A DNA stretch of 64,000 nucleotides from Bacillota bacterium (GCA_023460035.1 JAEWRN010000007.1:62001-126000); one strand, 5' to 3'. Shown: positions 53,946-62,162, numbered from the stretch's first letter. Numbers and translations are program-made. The notes: a model not told the origin generated them from the sequence alone.

Positions 53946-54581
53946 ATGGACCAGTTTTTATCTGAATTAAAGCAAGTTGGCATCGTCCCTGTTATTAAAA
54001 TCGATACGGCAGAAAACGCAGTGCCGCTTGCGGCGGCGTTGCAAGCAGGCGGGTTGCCCGCGGCAGAAATTACATTTCGCAGCGACGCGGCGGCAGACGC
54101 AATTCGTGCAATTTCAAAAAGTATGCCGGGCATTTTCATTTGTGCGGGCACTGTGCTGAATGTTGAAACCGCAAAACGCGCGCTGGATGCAGGGGCAAAA
54201 GCAATTATCAGCCCGGGCACCAATATGGAACTGGTGCGCTGGTGTGTCAAGCAAGGGGTTACCGTGATACCCGGCTGCGCCACGCCAACAGAGGTAGAGG
54301 CCTGCATGCGCGAAGGGCTGACAACGGTGAAGTTGTTCCCTGCCGCAGTGCTGGGTGGGGTGGCAATGCTGAAAGCCCTTGCCGGGCCCTACTTTAACAT
54401 GGGCTTTATGCCGACAGGCGGCATCAGCCCGTCGAATGTAAAAGAGTATCTCGCGTTAAACAATGTTGTGGCGTGCGGCGGTAGCTGGATCGCGCCGGAA
54501 AAACTGCTAAAAGAAAAGCGCTTTGACGAAATTCAGCGGTTGGCCGAAGAGGCTGCAAAGCTGCGGGATGAAATTAGATAG
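53946..54581 (+). CDS. eda: KDPG/KHG aldolase
   Basis: 211 aa, full length. Catalytic Glu41 in AAEITFRS and Schiff-base Lys129 in TVKLFPAA; FMPTGGISPSNV binds phosphate. It splits KDPG to pyruvate and glyceraldehyde-3-phosphate, ending the glucuronate route. GGAGG precedes ATG. It is the last gene of the island. Confidence 0.95.
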   Translation: MDQFLSELKQVGIVPVIKIDTAENAVPLAAALQAGGLPAAEITFRSDAAADAIRAISKSMPGIFICAGTVLNVETAKRALDAGAKAIISPGTNMELVRWCVKQGVTVIPGCATPTEVEACMREGLTTVKLFPAAVLGGVAMLKALAGPYFNMGFMPTGGISPSNVKEYLALNNVVACGGSWIAPEKLLKEKRFDEIQRLAEEAAKLRDEIR

Positions 54582-54672
54582 CGATATTGGTACCGGTAGA
54601 AACAACGCATTACGAATTGTAAGGGTAGAGCATAGTTGTTTTCTTCGAAAACAAAATAAAAAAAGAAACGCA

Positions 54673-54706
54673 GGCGCCAGTATCTAATACCGGTCGCCCG
54701 TGTTTT
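54673..54706 (+). terminator. possible terminator of the uronate operon
   Basis: GGCG-CC-GTAT pairs imperfectly with ATAC-GG-CGCC around CTA, then TGTTTT. One bulge and one mismatch reduce confidence. The remaining bases up to 54795 show no gene. Confidence 0.45.
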
Positions 54707-54795
54707 ATGGTGAAAAAAAGAATTGCCTTTTATAATGAATTTTTTACCGTATCTGGGTATTCTGTGTAAGGTACAAAGGGGCCGTCAAATAGCAG

Positions 54796-54924
54796 CGTGC
54801 GCACCCAAAACGGCAATTTGGGGGTCACCCTCTCGCAAAACCAGCAAACCGAAGCCGCGGTGTTTTAAACGGCAGTAAAGCAGTAAAACAGTAAAGGCCG
54901 GGGCAATTTGCCCCGGCCTTTACT
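54796..54924 (+). repeat. 129-bp direct repeat, right copy (DUF4956 gene remnant plus terminator)
   Basis: Right-hand copy of 22300-22428. It includes 23 codons and the stop of DUF4956 but no start, so it is not a gene. The stem pair C-G of the left copy is A-T here (54895/54919). The hairpin at 54890-54924 probably still works as a terminator facing hcp, which ends at 54949. Confidence 0.97.
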
Positions 54925-54948
54925 TGCTTATTATACAATAAAATAGGA

Positions 54949-56580
54949 TCAGCCCTGCATAAAAAGTTGAAGATCGTCTTCTACCGTGCCGACCCCGGCA
55001 ATCCCAAACTTTTCCACCAGCACGTTGGCGACATTGGGCGACAAAAAGCCGGGCAGCGTGGGGCCAAGATGAATGTTTTTGACACCAAGCGACAGCAGCG
55101 CCAGCAATACGATCACGGCCTTTTGCTCGTACCAGGCAATGTTGAACGCAATCGGCAAATCGTTGATGTCGCTTAGCGCAAACACTTCTTTCAGTTTCAG
55201 CGCAATCAGCGCCAGCGAGTACGAATCGTTGCACTGCCCCGCGTCCAGCACTCTGGGGATGCCGCCAATGTCGCCGAGTTGCAGCTTGTTGTAGCGATAT
55301 TTTGCGCAGCCCGCAGTCAAAATTACGGTATCCTTCGGCAGATTTTCGGCAAATTCGGTGTAATATTCGCGCGATTTCATCCGCCCGTCGCAGCCCGCCA
55401 TCACGAAAAACTTTTTGATCGCACCGCTTTTTACGGCATCCACTACTTTGTCGGCAAGGGCGAATACCTGATGATGCGCAAACCCGCCCACGATGCTGCC
55501 GGTTTCAATCTCCTGCGGGGCAGGCAGGGTTTTAGCAAGCGCAATGATGGCAGAAAAATCTTTTTTGCCGGTCTCATCCGCCTCAATGTGGGTGCAGCCC
55601 GGGTATCCGCAAGAGCCGGTGGTGAAAATTCTGCCGCGCACTTCTTCGCTGCGGGGCGGCACAATGCAGTTGGTGGTAAACAGCACCGGCCCGCGGAAGG
55701 AAACAAACTCTTCCAGCTGTTTCCACCACGCGTTGCCATAGTTGCCGGCAAAATGCGCAAACTTTTTAAAGGCGGGGTAATAGTGGGCGGGCAACATTTC
55801 GCTGTGGGTGTACACATCCACACCGGTGCCTTCGGTTTGCTCTAGAAGCTGTTCCAGGTCGGTCAGGTCGTGGCCGGAAATCAAAATCGCAGGGTTTTTT
55901 CGCACACCGATCTCGACGGTGGTCATTTCAGGGTTGCCAAATCGCGCAGTATTGGCCTTGTCAAGCAGGGCCATTGCCGCAACCCCCACTTCGCCGGTTT
56001 TCAGTGTCAGCGCTACCAAATCGTCGGCGGTCAGTGTGTCGTTTAGCGTTGCCGCTAATGCCTCGTAAATAAAGGCATTGATTGCAAGGTCCTCTTTGCC
56101 AAGGTTGCGTGCGTGTTCGGTATAGGCAGCCATGCCTTTCAGCCCGTAAGTGATCATTTCGCGTAAAGACCGCACGTCTTCATTTTCGGTCGCAAGCACC
56201 CCAACGGTGGCGGCCTTTTTCAGCATCTCTTCTTTTGACTGCACGGCAAAGGTGACAGCGTCCTGTGTGCCTGCAAAGCGGGTAGAACTGCGCAGGGCAT
56301 CCCGCATACCCAGCAGGGTGGTAATCTGCGCCTCAATTGCACCGTCGTCAAAATTTGCGTTGGTAATGGTCATAAACAAGCTGCGCAATACCGCGTGGTT
56401 CGTCTCGCCCAGTGCGGCAATGTCTGTTTTGGTTTCGGTCACAATAATCGAAATGCCTTTTAAAATATAGAGTAAAAGGTCTTGCAGGTTGGCCACTTCT
56501 TCGGTTTTGCCACAGACCCCGCGCAGGGCGCAGCCTTTGCCGCCGGCGGTTTCCTGGCATTGATAACAAAACATACTCAT
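54949..56580 (-). CDS. hcp: hybrid cluster protein (hydroxylamine reductase)
   Basis: 543 aa. Start MSMFCYQCQETAGGKGC gives the class II cysteine pattern Cys5-x2-Cys8-x8-Cys17-x5-Cys23 for a 4Fe-4S cluster. Hybrid-cluster ligand regions GHDLTDLEQLL, TNCIVPP, GSCGYPGCTHIE and TAGCAKYRYN are intact. The protein reduces hydroxylamine or nitric oxide in anaerobes, in the cytoplasm. AAGGAGGAA precedes ATG 56580. It has its own promoter and a palindrome upstream. No Hcr reductase is adjacent. Confidence 0.95.
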   Translation of the reverse strand: MSMFCYQCQETAGGKGCALRGVCGKTEEVANLQDLLLYILKGISIIVTETKTDIAALGETNHAVLRSLFMTITNANFDDGAIEAQITTLLGMRDALRSSTRFAGTQDAVTFAVQSKEEMLKKAATVGVLATENEDVRSLREMITYGLKGMAAYTEHARNLGKEDLAINAFIYEALAATLNDTLTADDLVALTLKTGEVGVAAMALLDKANTARFGNPEMTTVEIGVRKNPAILISGHDLTDLEQLLEQTEGTGVDVYTHSEMLPAHYYPAFKKFAHFAGNYGNAWWKQLEEFVSFRGPVLFTTNCIVPPRSEEVRGRIFTTGSCGYPGCTHIEADETGKKDFSAIIALAKTLPAPQEIETGSIVGGFAHHQVFALADKVVDAVKSGAIKKFFVMAGCDGRMKSREYYTEFAENLPKDTVILTAGCAKYRYNKLQLGDIGGIPRVLDAGQCNDSYSLALIALKLKEVFALSDINDLPIAFNIAWYEQKAVIVLLALLSLGVKNIHLGPTLPGFLSPNVANVLVEKFGIAGVGTVEDDLQLFMQG

Positions 56581-56651
56581 AGGGGGTTCCTCCTTCATCA
56601 TCAAGGCAGCCCGCCGGTGTTTTGGCAGCGGGCGCTACCTGTTATGCTGCC

Positions 56652-56693
56652 AGTATAATGCAAAGCACAGGGCAAAGCAGTTGTAATTACAAC
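56652..56693 (-). promoter_or_regulatory. hcp promoter with CRP/FNR-type palindrome
   Basis: On the minus strand the -10 is TATACT (56657-56652) with a poor -35. A perfect 14-bp palindrome GTTGTAATTACAAC (56680-56693) is centred about 41.5 bases before the predicted start, the class II position for CRP/FNR-family activators such as HcpR. Confidence 0.65.
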
Positions 56694-56860
56694 AAATAGA
56701 AGGCGAAAGAGGGGGATGGGGTGTATGTTAGGGGTAAATGACGTGAGTTTTTTTATCATGCAGATAGCTTACAAGCTTACCGAATATTCGTAAAACCTGC
56801 GTCTGTCAGATTAAAGATTATCTGGGCATTAAAAGGAGGCGCTGACAACAGCACAAAAGA

Positions 56861-56901
56861 ACAGCAGGCGGTCAGCATAAAAGCTGATTGCCTGCTGTTT
56901 G
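56861..56901 (-). terminator. terminator of the Trk operon
   Basis: ACAGCAGGC pairs with GCCTGCTGT, with an inner TCAGC/GCTGA pairing; the minus strand continues into a T-rich run. The rest of the 436-base gap (56581-57016) holds only the hcp promoter and a GC-rich hairpin near 56913. Confidence 0.8.
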
Positions 56902-57016
56902 TGTAAAAGGCGGCGGGGCAAAGCCCCGCGGGGTGCGGTCTCTTGGCGGGGTGCCGCATAAAGCGGCTGCGTTATGCCCTACTGGTACGGCTAAACGGGC
57001 AGAGGTAAAAACAGGG

Positions 57017-57517
57017 TTACGCTTTTTTACGTCTGAAAACTTTATAGTAAAAATAAGAAAGGCTTGACGCCGCGAACAAAAGGATTGCGGCAACGATAAT
57101 TTCAGCGTTTGATGTCTTTAGTTTTACGTCATAACCGCTTTTAATAATCTCAATCGAAGAGCAGTGAATGTCTACATCGCCCCCGTGCTCGGCGCAGCTG
57201 CGCGAAAAGACGCCTGTCACCCTAAGTGTGTCGCCTACATGCTTGTAATCCCCGTAGGTTTTTATAGTGTTTGCTTCCGCTGCGGTCATCCATATCCCAA
57301 TCGCGTTTGAACCGTCGTTTATATTTACCCAGGCATGGTCACCACGCTCCAGCGCTTCGCCAATGGCCTCGCCTTCCACGGTTACAGTTTGCATATCGTA
57401 GGCTGTTGTATTATTTATCAGGTCATTAATGCTGATTTTTTGTGCCGCGTTGACCGTAACAGTAAAACAAGACATAACGAAAAGGGTCAAAATCAGCGTT
57501 TTCCATCTTTTACGCAT
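57017..57517 (-). CDS. membrane-anchored OB-fold protein
   Basis: 166 aa. Signal-like N-terminus (TLILTLFVMSCFTVTVNA), an OB-fold domain of about 85 residues (QTVTVEGEAIGEALERGDHAWVNINDGSNAIGIW), and a C-terminal membrane helix (IIVAAILLFAASSLSYFYY) with a basic tail. The domain should lie outside the cell. It overlaps the trkH end by 25 bases, so it belongs to the potassium operon. Its role there is not known. Confidence 0.75.
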   Translation of the reverse strand: MRKRWKTLILTLFVMSCFTVTVNAAQKISINDLINNTTAYDMQTVTVEGEAIGEALERGDHAWVNINDGSNAIGIWMTAAEANTIKTYGDYKHVGDTLRVTGVFSRSCAEHGGDVDIHCSSIEIIKSGYDVKLKTSNAEIIVAAILLFAASSLSYFYYKVFRRKKA

Positions 57518-59031
57518 AACCGTTTAACACCTCCTATCACAAACCCAAAGAGGGAGAAGACCGAGATAAATTCCAGTCGGCCAAGATACATTGCAAGGAT
57601 GTATTGAATTTTTAAAAGTGCCGGCATGGCGGGGGTTGTAACGCCAATGCTTAAACCGACATTCCCTGTGACAGAGGCCGCTTCAAATGCGGATTCGGCA
57701 AGGGGATACCCGTAAAAGGTTCCCATCAGTGTCGTTATTCCAAATAAGACGACATAGCACACGATAATCAGCGCGGAGGATTTAACAGTTGCTTCGTCGA
57801 GGATATAGTCCTTAATATGATGATATTTTTCGACGCGGATGTTTCTTTCGGGTGCCAGTATTTTTTTTATGTCAGAAACAATACCTTTAAAGACAACACC
57901 GACTCTAAGCCCCTTAAAGCCACCCGCCGTAGAGCAAGCCGAACCGCCGATTAACATGGCAATCACCAAAATAAGGACCCCGAAGTCACCCCATTCGGTC
58001 GCAAATTGCCTTGCATATACACTGCTGAAGCCGGTTGTTGTATGGGCTGAAAGAACAGTGTACACCACACGCCGGAAACTTGCGACGGCATTGGTATAGA
58101 CCCCGGACTGCGAAAGCCTCATAACGGCAAACGCAACCAGCACAAAAGAAGACACAAAGAAGCTTTGCACTTCAATGTTTTTCACCATTTCTTTTTTCTT
58201 TCCCTGCCAGATTGCATAGTGAAGCCCAAAGTTTAAAGAGCCCAAAACAAAGAGAATAATAGTAATAACTTCGTATGCGAAGCTGTGGTAGTACATTATA
58301 TTTTGGGTGTTTGGGGCAAAGCCGCCCGTGCTCCAGGCTGATTCAAAGATATAAAGCCCGTGCAAAAACGCAGGTAAGGGGGAAAGGCCAATCGCCATGC
58401 CGCATACCCAAAGCACTAAAGTGCCGGCAAACAAATAGACCATGCTAATCTTCCATATAAAGCGTGCGGTATCTTTCACATTCGGCAGAAGTTTAATGTC
58501 TTTCCCTTCGCCGCAATACATTTTGTAGGCACCCCCGATATGGTTGTCCAAAAAGCTAAGCGCCAGTACAATCATACCCTGTCCACCGATAAAGGTCAGC
58601 ATATGCCGCCACATATTGAGCCCGGTAGACAGATGATCCAGATCCTGAGTCATCACAAGGCCCGTAGTGGTAAAGCCGCTCATCACGTCAAAACAGCCGT
58701 CTAGCAGGCTATTGATATGCCCGCTCAAAAGATACGGAATAGAACAAAGAAACATCAACATGATCCACGACAATGCTGCAATAATAAAGCCCAGTTTCCA
58801 GTCTACCTGTAAATGTTCGGTATTTGTCCTTCTGCCCAGAATCATCAGCAGCAGACCGACAATTACCGTAATAGACATGCTGATGGTAAAATCCAGTGCC
58901 GGTGTCCATTCCGACATCAGTACAGAAGTCAAAAGGGGGATCCCCATGAGCAAGGCAGTACCCAGTACAACGTAGCCTGTGTAATAACTTACAATATGAA
59001 AATTCGGGAAACGCAGTTGAGAGTTTTTCAT
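57493..59031 (-). CDS. trkH: TrkH/KtrB-type potassium transporter subunit
   Basis: 512 aa with eight or more membrane helices and four pore loops. Selectivity-filter-like segments are visible in MSGFTTTGLV, SAWSTGGFA, SAHTTTGFSS and SVTGNVGLS. ACSTAGGFKGLR is another family hallmark. It conducts K+ under control of RCK (TrkA) subunits, of which four are encoded upstream. ATG 59031 has GGTGAT upstream. It starts 4 bases from the stop of the 34-aa membrane protein. Confidence 0.9.
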   Translation of the reverse strand: MKNSQLRFPNFHIVSYYTGYVVLGTALLMGIPLLTSVLMSEWTPALDFTISMSITVIVGLLLMILGRRTNTEHLQVDWKLGFIIAALSWIMLMFLCSIPYLLSGHINSLLDGCFDVMSGFTTTGLVMTQDLDHLSTGLNMWRHMLTFIGGQGMIVLALSFLDNHIGGAYKMYCGEGKDIKLLPNVKDTARFIWKISMVYLFAGTLVLWVCGMAIGLSPLPAFLHGLYIFESAWSTGGFAPNTQNIMYYHSFAYEVITIILFVLGSLNFGLHYAIWQGKKKEMVKNIEVQSFFVSSFVLVAFAVMRLSQSGVYTNAVASFRRVVYTVLSAHTTTGFSSVYARQFATEWGDFGVLILVIAMLIGGSACSTAGGFKGLRVGVVFKGIVSDIKKILAPERNIRVEKYHHIKDYILDEATVKSSALIIVCYVVLFGITTLMGTFYGYPLAESAFEAASVTGNVGLSIGVTTPAMPALLKIQYILAMYLGRLEFISVFSLFGFVIGGVKRLCVKDGKR

Positions 59032-59035
59032 AGTA

Positions 59036-59140
59036 TCACCGTACAATTAGAAATACAAGGGCAATAAATACGCCGCAATATAAAGCGGCGTAAATGATTT
59101 CTGTAATCAAACCTTTAGCCTCATCTTTTTTGCTTTTCAT
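59036..59140 (-). CDS. 34-aa single-span membrane protein in the Trk operon
   Basis: A short reading frame from ATG 59140 to TGA 59036. GGAGG lies 8 bases upstream. The product has a charged head (KSKKDEAKG) and one membrane helix (LITEIIYAALYCGVFIALVF). It overlaps the end of the upstream trkA gene by 20 bases and stops 4 bases before trkH, a tightly coupled position. It recalls KdpF, a small subunit of another K+ pump, but has no evident homology. Confidence 0.68.
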   Translation of the reverse strand: MKSKKDEAKGLITEIIYAALYCGVFIALVFLIVR

Positions 59141-59807
59141 GCTGAGGGCCTCCGTTTTGAATCAGGTTTTTAATTTCAGGGAAGATGGATTGGTTTGTGA
59201 TAATGTGTACATTGTCGTTAAGTAGAATCTGGGTGTCCCCCCGGGGGAAAATCACCTTTTCATCCCGCAAAATAGAAGCAAGCGTGCACTGGGGGGGCAA
59301 GGGTAAATCTTTTACAAAGCTGTTAAGCCACAGGTTGTTTTCGTCGACCTGCACTTCAACCAGTATCATGGTTCCCCGGTCAAATGTCTGCACGATTCGG
59401 CAGACATCGCTGTCAAATTCGTATTCAATCAGGTTGGCAATGACCGCAGTGCTGCAAACGGTCTGGTCTACCCCGAGCTGTTTGAAGGTTTCAATGTTCT
59501 TTGGGTTGTTGATGCGCGCAATCGACTTTCTGATGTGAAAGCCTCTTTTTGCAATCTGGCAAACGACAAGGTTTTCTTCGTCATTGCCCGTTACCGCGGC
59601 AATAATATCAGCCCTTGTAATTCCCGCGTCGTTTAGTACGGCAATATCTGTCCCATCTCCACAAATAACGTCGGTATCGGTATCCTCTGCGATTTTTCGG
59701 CAGACCTCTTCATCTATTTCGACAAGCGTCACATCATAACTGCGCTCTTTGAGCATTTTTAAAAGGTTATAGCCAATTTTCCCGCCGCCAATAATAATAG
59801 ATTTCAT
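59121..59807 (-). CDS. trkA: TrkA protein with RCK-N and RCK-C domains
   Basis: 228 aa. RCK-N Rossmann motif IIIGGGKIG near the start, VEIDEE with the acidic end of strand 2, and a TrkA-C domain from about residue 135 (LVEVQVDENNLWLNSFVKDLPLP ... IFPRGDTQIL). It gates TrkH in response to nucleotides. ATG overlaps the preceding gene's stop by four bases. Confidence 0.9.
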   Translation of the reverse strand: MKSIIIGGGKIGYNLLKMLKERSYDVTLVEIDEEVCRKIAEDTDTDVICGDGTDIAVLNDAGITRADIIAAVTGNDEENLVVCQIAKRGFHIRKSIARINNPKNIETFKQLGVDQTVCSTAVIANLIEYEFDSDVCRIVQTFDRGTMILVEVQVDENNLWLNSFVKDLPLPPQCTLASILRDEKVIFPRGDTQILLNDNVHIITNQSIFPEIKNLIQNGGPQHEKQKR

Positions 59808-60211
59808 TTTTCATTTTCCTCAATTTTGCTTTTGATGAGATACGATATCAGCTCGGTTGGGTTGATGGTCTCAATCTCCATCAACTCATAAACGTTCTGT
59901 TTTGAAAATTCGTTTACCCTTGAAATTATACGCGGCACCGAGAAACACTCTTTGGCAATCAACGACACCATGATATTGAGGTTATCGTCCGGGGTCAGCG
60001 AAAGCAGATAATCAGCGTGGGCAATACCGGCTTCTTGCAACACGTCGTTGTCATATTCAATCCCTTTTATACTCAGCCCATTAAAGCCGCTGCCAAGCAA
60101 TTCGAATTTTTTCGAATCACGGTCAACAACGGAAATGTTGTGCCCTGCGTCTGATAACTCCGTTGCAAGTGCGCTGCCAAGCCTGCCGCAGCCCACAACA
60201 ATAATATACAT
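59804..60211 (-). CDS. single-domain TrkA (RCK-N only)
   Basis: 135 aa. Rossmann motif IVVGCGRLGSALA followed by VVDRDSKK; the protein ends after RCK-N and has no TrkA-C domain. AAGGAGAAGG precedes ATG 60211. It is coupled to the two-domain TrkA downstream, and the two may form mixed rings. Confidence 0.87.
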   Translation of the reverse strand: MYIIVVGCGRLGSALATELSDAGHNISVVDRDSKKFELLGSGFNGLSIKGIEYDNDVLQEAGIAHADYLLSLTPDDNLNIMVSLIAKECFSVPRIISRVNEFSKQNVYELMEIETINPTELISYLIKSKIEENEK

Positions 60212-60366
60212 AACCTTCTCCTTTTTCATGTGCGCCATATTTTATAAGGCGGGCCGGCCAAATTGCACGGCTGCCCGTGGCATCTGTGCCGCGCCACACG
60301 TTCGCTGGGTGCTGTTGTGTGCGGGGGCTAACGGGGGTGAAACCCGCAGGTTGAGGGGCAAGTGGC

Positions 60367-61032
60367 TCACCGTCCGGTCAATTCTTTAATGGCTTCCACT
60401 TCTTGCTGGTTCGAAGAGATCAAAACAAGCATATCGCCGGCGAGAATGCGGCAGTCACCCCGTGGCACCATGGTAATGTCACCCCGCAAAATGCAGCCGA
60501 CTACAACTTGCTTTGGGAGATTGATCTCCCAAAGCTTTTTTCCAATCACAGGGGATGTTTCGACCATTGGGACCTCGGCAATGCTCACCCGGCCGCCACC
60601 GATGGGCACCAGTGTTGTGATCTTGTCCAGAAAAGCCTGCTGTTCGATGATGTTGGAAATTGCCGAAGTGGCGCAGACAACACTGTCGATACCCATGCTG
60701 TAAAAGAAGTCCGCTTTTTGGGGGTCTGTTAAAAGTGCGACGGTTTTCTTGACTGAAAATTTCTTCTTACAAAGTTCACAGATAACAAGATTATCCTCAT
60801 CTTTTGAAGTGAGTGCAATTGCAATATCCATCTCTGCGGCATTGGCGTCCTGCAAAACAAAAGGCCGGGTGCCATCTCCGTTTATCACGGTCACCGATTC
60901 AATTTCGGCCAGCTTTACACAGTCGTCATAAGTTTCATTGATTGCGGTCACATGGTAGCCTTTCCGTGTCAATGAAATTGCCAGCAGCCTTGCTTTGCTT
61001 CTGCCGCCAACCAAAAGTATCTTTGAGTTCAT
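60367..61032 (-). CDS. TrkA protein with degenerate nucleotide loop
   Basis: 221 aa with RCK-N and TrkA-C domains (IAEVPMVETSPVIGKKLWEINLP ... MVPRGDCRILAGD). The glycine loop reads LLVGGRSKARLLA instead of GxGxxG, so nucleotide binding at this site is doubtful, while the rest is intact. AAGGAG lies before ATG 61032. It begins 13 bases after the RCK-N-only gene that precedes it. Confidence 0.86.
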   Translation of the reverse strand: MNSKILLVGGRSKARLLAISLTRKGYHVTAINETYDDCVKLAEIESVTVINGDGTRPFVLQDANAAEMDIAIALTSKDEDNLVICELCKKKFSVKKTVALLTDPQKADFFYSMGIDSVVCATSAISNIIEQQAFLDKITTLVPIGGGRVSIAEVPMVETSPVIGKKLWEINLPKQVVVGCILRGDITMVPRGDCRILAGDMLVLISSNQQEVEAIKELTGR

Positions 61033-61045
61033 GGAGGTTCTCCTT

Positions 61046-61498
61046 TTATTCATGGGGTTGTCCGTCTTTTGCAAATGCAATTTTACAAATTTCATTTGCC
61101 GACAAAACTGCAGGGCAAATTGTTTCGATGCCCAGCGCATTGTAAACACATTCTCGTTCCGGGTCGTAAAGCCGGGTAATGACATGGTCTACTTTAAATT
61201 TTTGGCGTGCCAGCTGTGCCACAAAAATATTTGCATTGTCATTATCCGTGACAGTAACAATCAGGTGTGCTTTTTCAATTTGGGCTTCCTGCAAGGTGGC
61301 AAAGTCCATGGCATCACCGATAAGGGTAAAAATGCCCAAAGAGGGCGAAAGCTTGCGAAAGGCATTTTTGTCTTTATCTATTACAAGCACATCCTCCTCT
61401 TCGCCCGAAAATCGGGTGGCAAGGTCGGCACCAAGGCGGCCGCAGCCGATGATGATCGTATAAGGTTTCTCTTTTTTCTTATTGCCGGTTAATTGCAT
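61046..61498 (-). CDS. single-domain TrkA (RCK-N only), upstream pair
   Basis: 150 aa. Rossmann motif IIIGCGRLGADLA with VIDKDKNA; no TrkA-C. AGGAGGA precedes ATG 61498. It pairs with the degenerate-loop TrkA just downstream, mirroring the 59804/59121 pair. Confidence 0.87.
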   Translation of the reverse strand: MQLTGNKKKEKPYTIIIGCGRLGADLATRFSGEEEDVLVIDKDKNAFRKLSPSLGIFTLIGDAMDFATLQEAQIEKAHLIVTVTDNDNANIFVAQLARQKFKVDHVITRLYDPERECVYNALGIETICPAVLSANEICKIAFAKDGQPHE

Positions 61499-61546
61499 TG
61501 TCTGTTCCTCCTGAGAATACAGGGCATATGTTTGGTACTTGTTGTA

Positions 61547-61876
61547 CTATTGCTGTGGGCAATCACTTTCGTCAAAAGCGTATCCGCCAGAAGAAAAAAA
61601 CGTGCCAAAGCTGGTGAGGTTTTGCCGTGCCGGCAGGTAGGCGGGGTCCAGTGCCGCAGCTGCCCGAAAATGCTTCATCGCCAGCATGTGGTTGCCCTGC
61701 TTTTCTAAAACAACGCCAAGCAGGTTGTGCGGCTGGGGGGAATGCGGGTGGGCTTTCATTGCTTCAAAAATCAGCAGTTCGCATGTTGTATAGTCTTTGC
61801 CCTCTGCGAATAAGCGCACGGCATCACAAAGCGCTTTTAAATTCTCAAACCCGGTTTCGGTTTGTTCAAAGCCCAT
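61547..61876 (-). CDS. small TPR-repeat protein
   Basis: 109 aa with about two tetratricopeptide repeats (HSPQPHNLLGVVLEKQGNHMLAMKHFRAAAALDPAYLPAR). Such proteins bind partners. AAGAGGTC precedes ATG. It lies between a small membrane protein and the first trkA on the same strand and is probably in the same transcript. Confidence 0.72.
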   Translation of the reverse strand: MGFEQTETGFENLKALCDAVRLFAEGKDYTTCELLIFEAMKAHPHSPQPHNLLGVVLEKQGNHMLAMKHFRAAAALDPAYLPARQNLTSFGTFFSSGGYAFDESDCPQQ

Positions 61877-61906
61877 AAATAAGACCTCTTTTAAAAACGA
61901 TGTCGG

Positions 61907-62104
61907 TTAAAACCATCCCAAAAATTCCCCTAAGGGTAGCGCGACCAAACATACCGATGCGCAGATGACCAGTAACAGAAAAACGGGCAAAAGAACGAAA
62001 ACCACCAAAAGAGCAAGAAAAGGGTGCTGTTCTGTAGCGAGAGAGATGCTGTTGTTCAATTTCATTTCGTAGTCGTGCTGTCTCAATGCTTTCACTGCTT
62101 TCAT
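61907..62104 (-). CDS. small membrane protein at the head of the Trk operon
   Basis: About 65 aa (52 to 76 depending on start; none has a clear ribosome site). Polar N-terminus, then one long membrane segment (FLALLVVFVLLPVFLLLVICASVCLVALPLG). It is the first gene after the TGTGAG repeats. No family is recognised. Confidence 0.5.
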   Translation of the reverse strand: MKAVKALRQHDYEMKLNNSISLATEQHPFLALLVVFVLLPVFLLLVICASVCLVALPLGEFLGWF

Positions 62105-62162
62105 AGGGGTTTTATTGTGTAAAACCCAGAAATTCATTGCAGTGATATGGTAACCCTTGCGC

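Larger units (their letters stand above)
22430..54795. other. catabolic island between direct repeats
   Basis: About 32.4 kb of glycoside-hydrolase, rhamnose and uronate genes inserted between a DUF4956 operon and hcp, bounded by the 129-bp repeats. Base composition changes visibly: GH3 at the left end and the GH78-AraC block at 44-48 kb are AT-rich, while both flanks are GC-rich. No integrase, transposase or relaxase was found, so acquisition by homologous recombination or by a lost mobile element is inferred, not shown. Confidence 0.65.

Noticed and set aside
22430..54795. Integrative element with its own recombinase
   Set aside because: No integrase, transposase, relaxase or conjugation gene could be found in any frame between the repeats.
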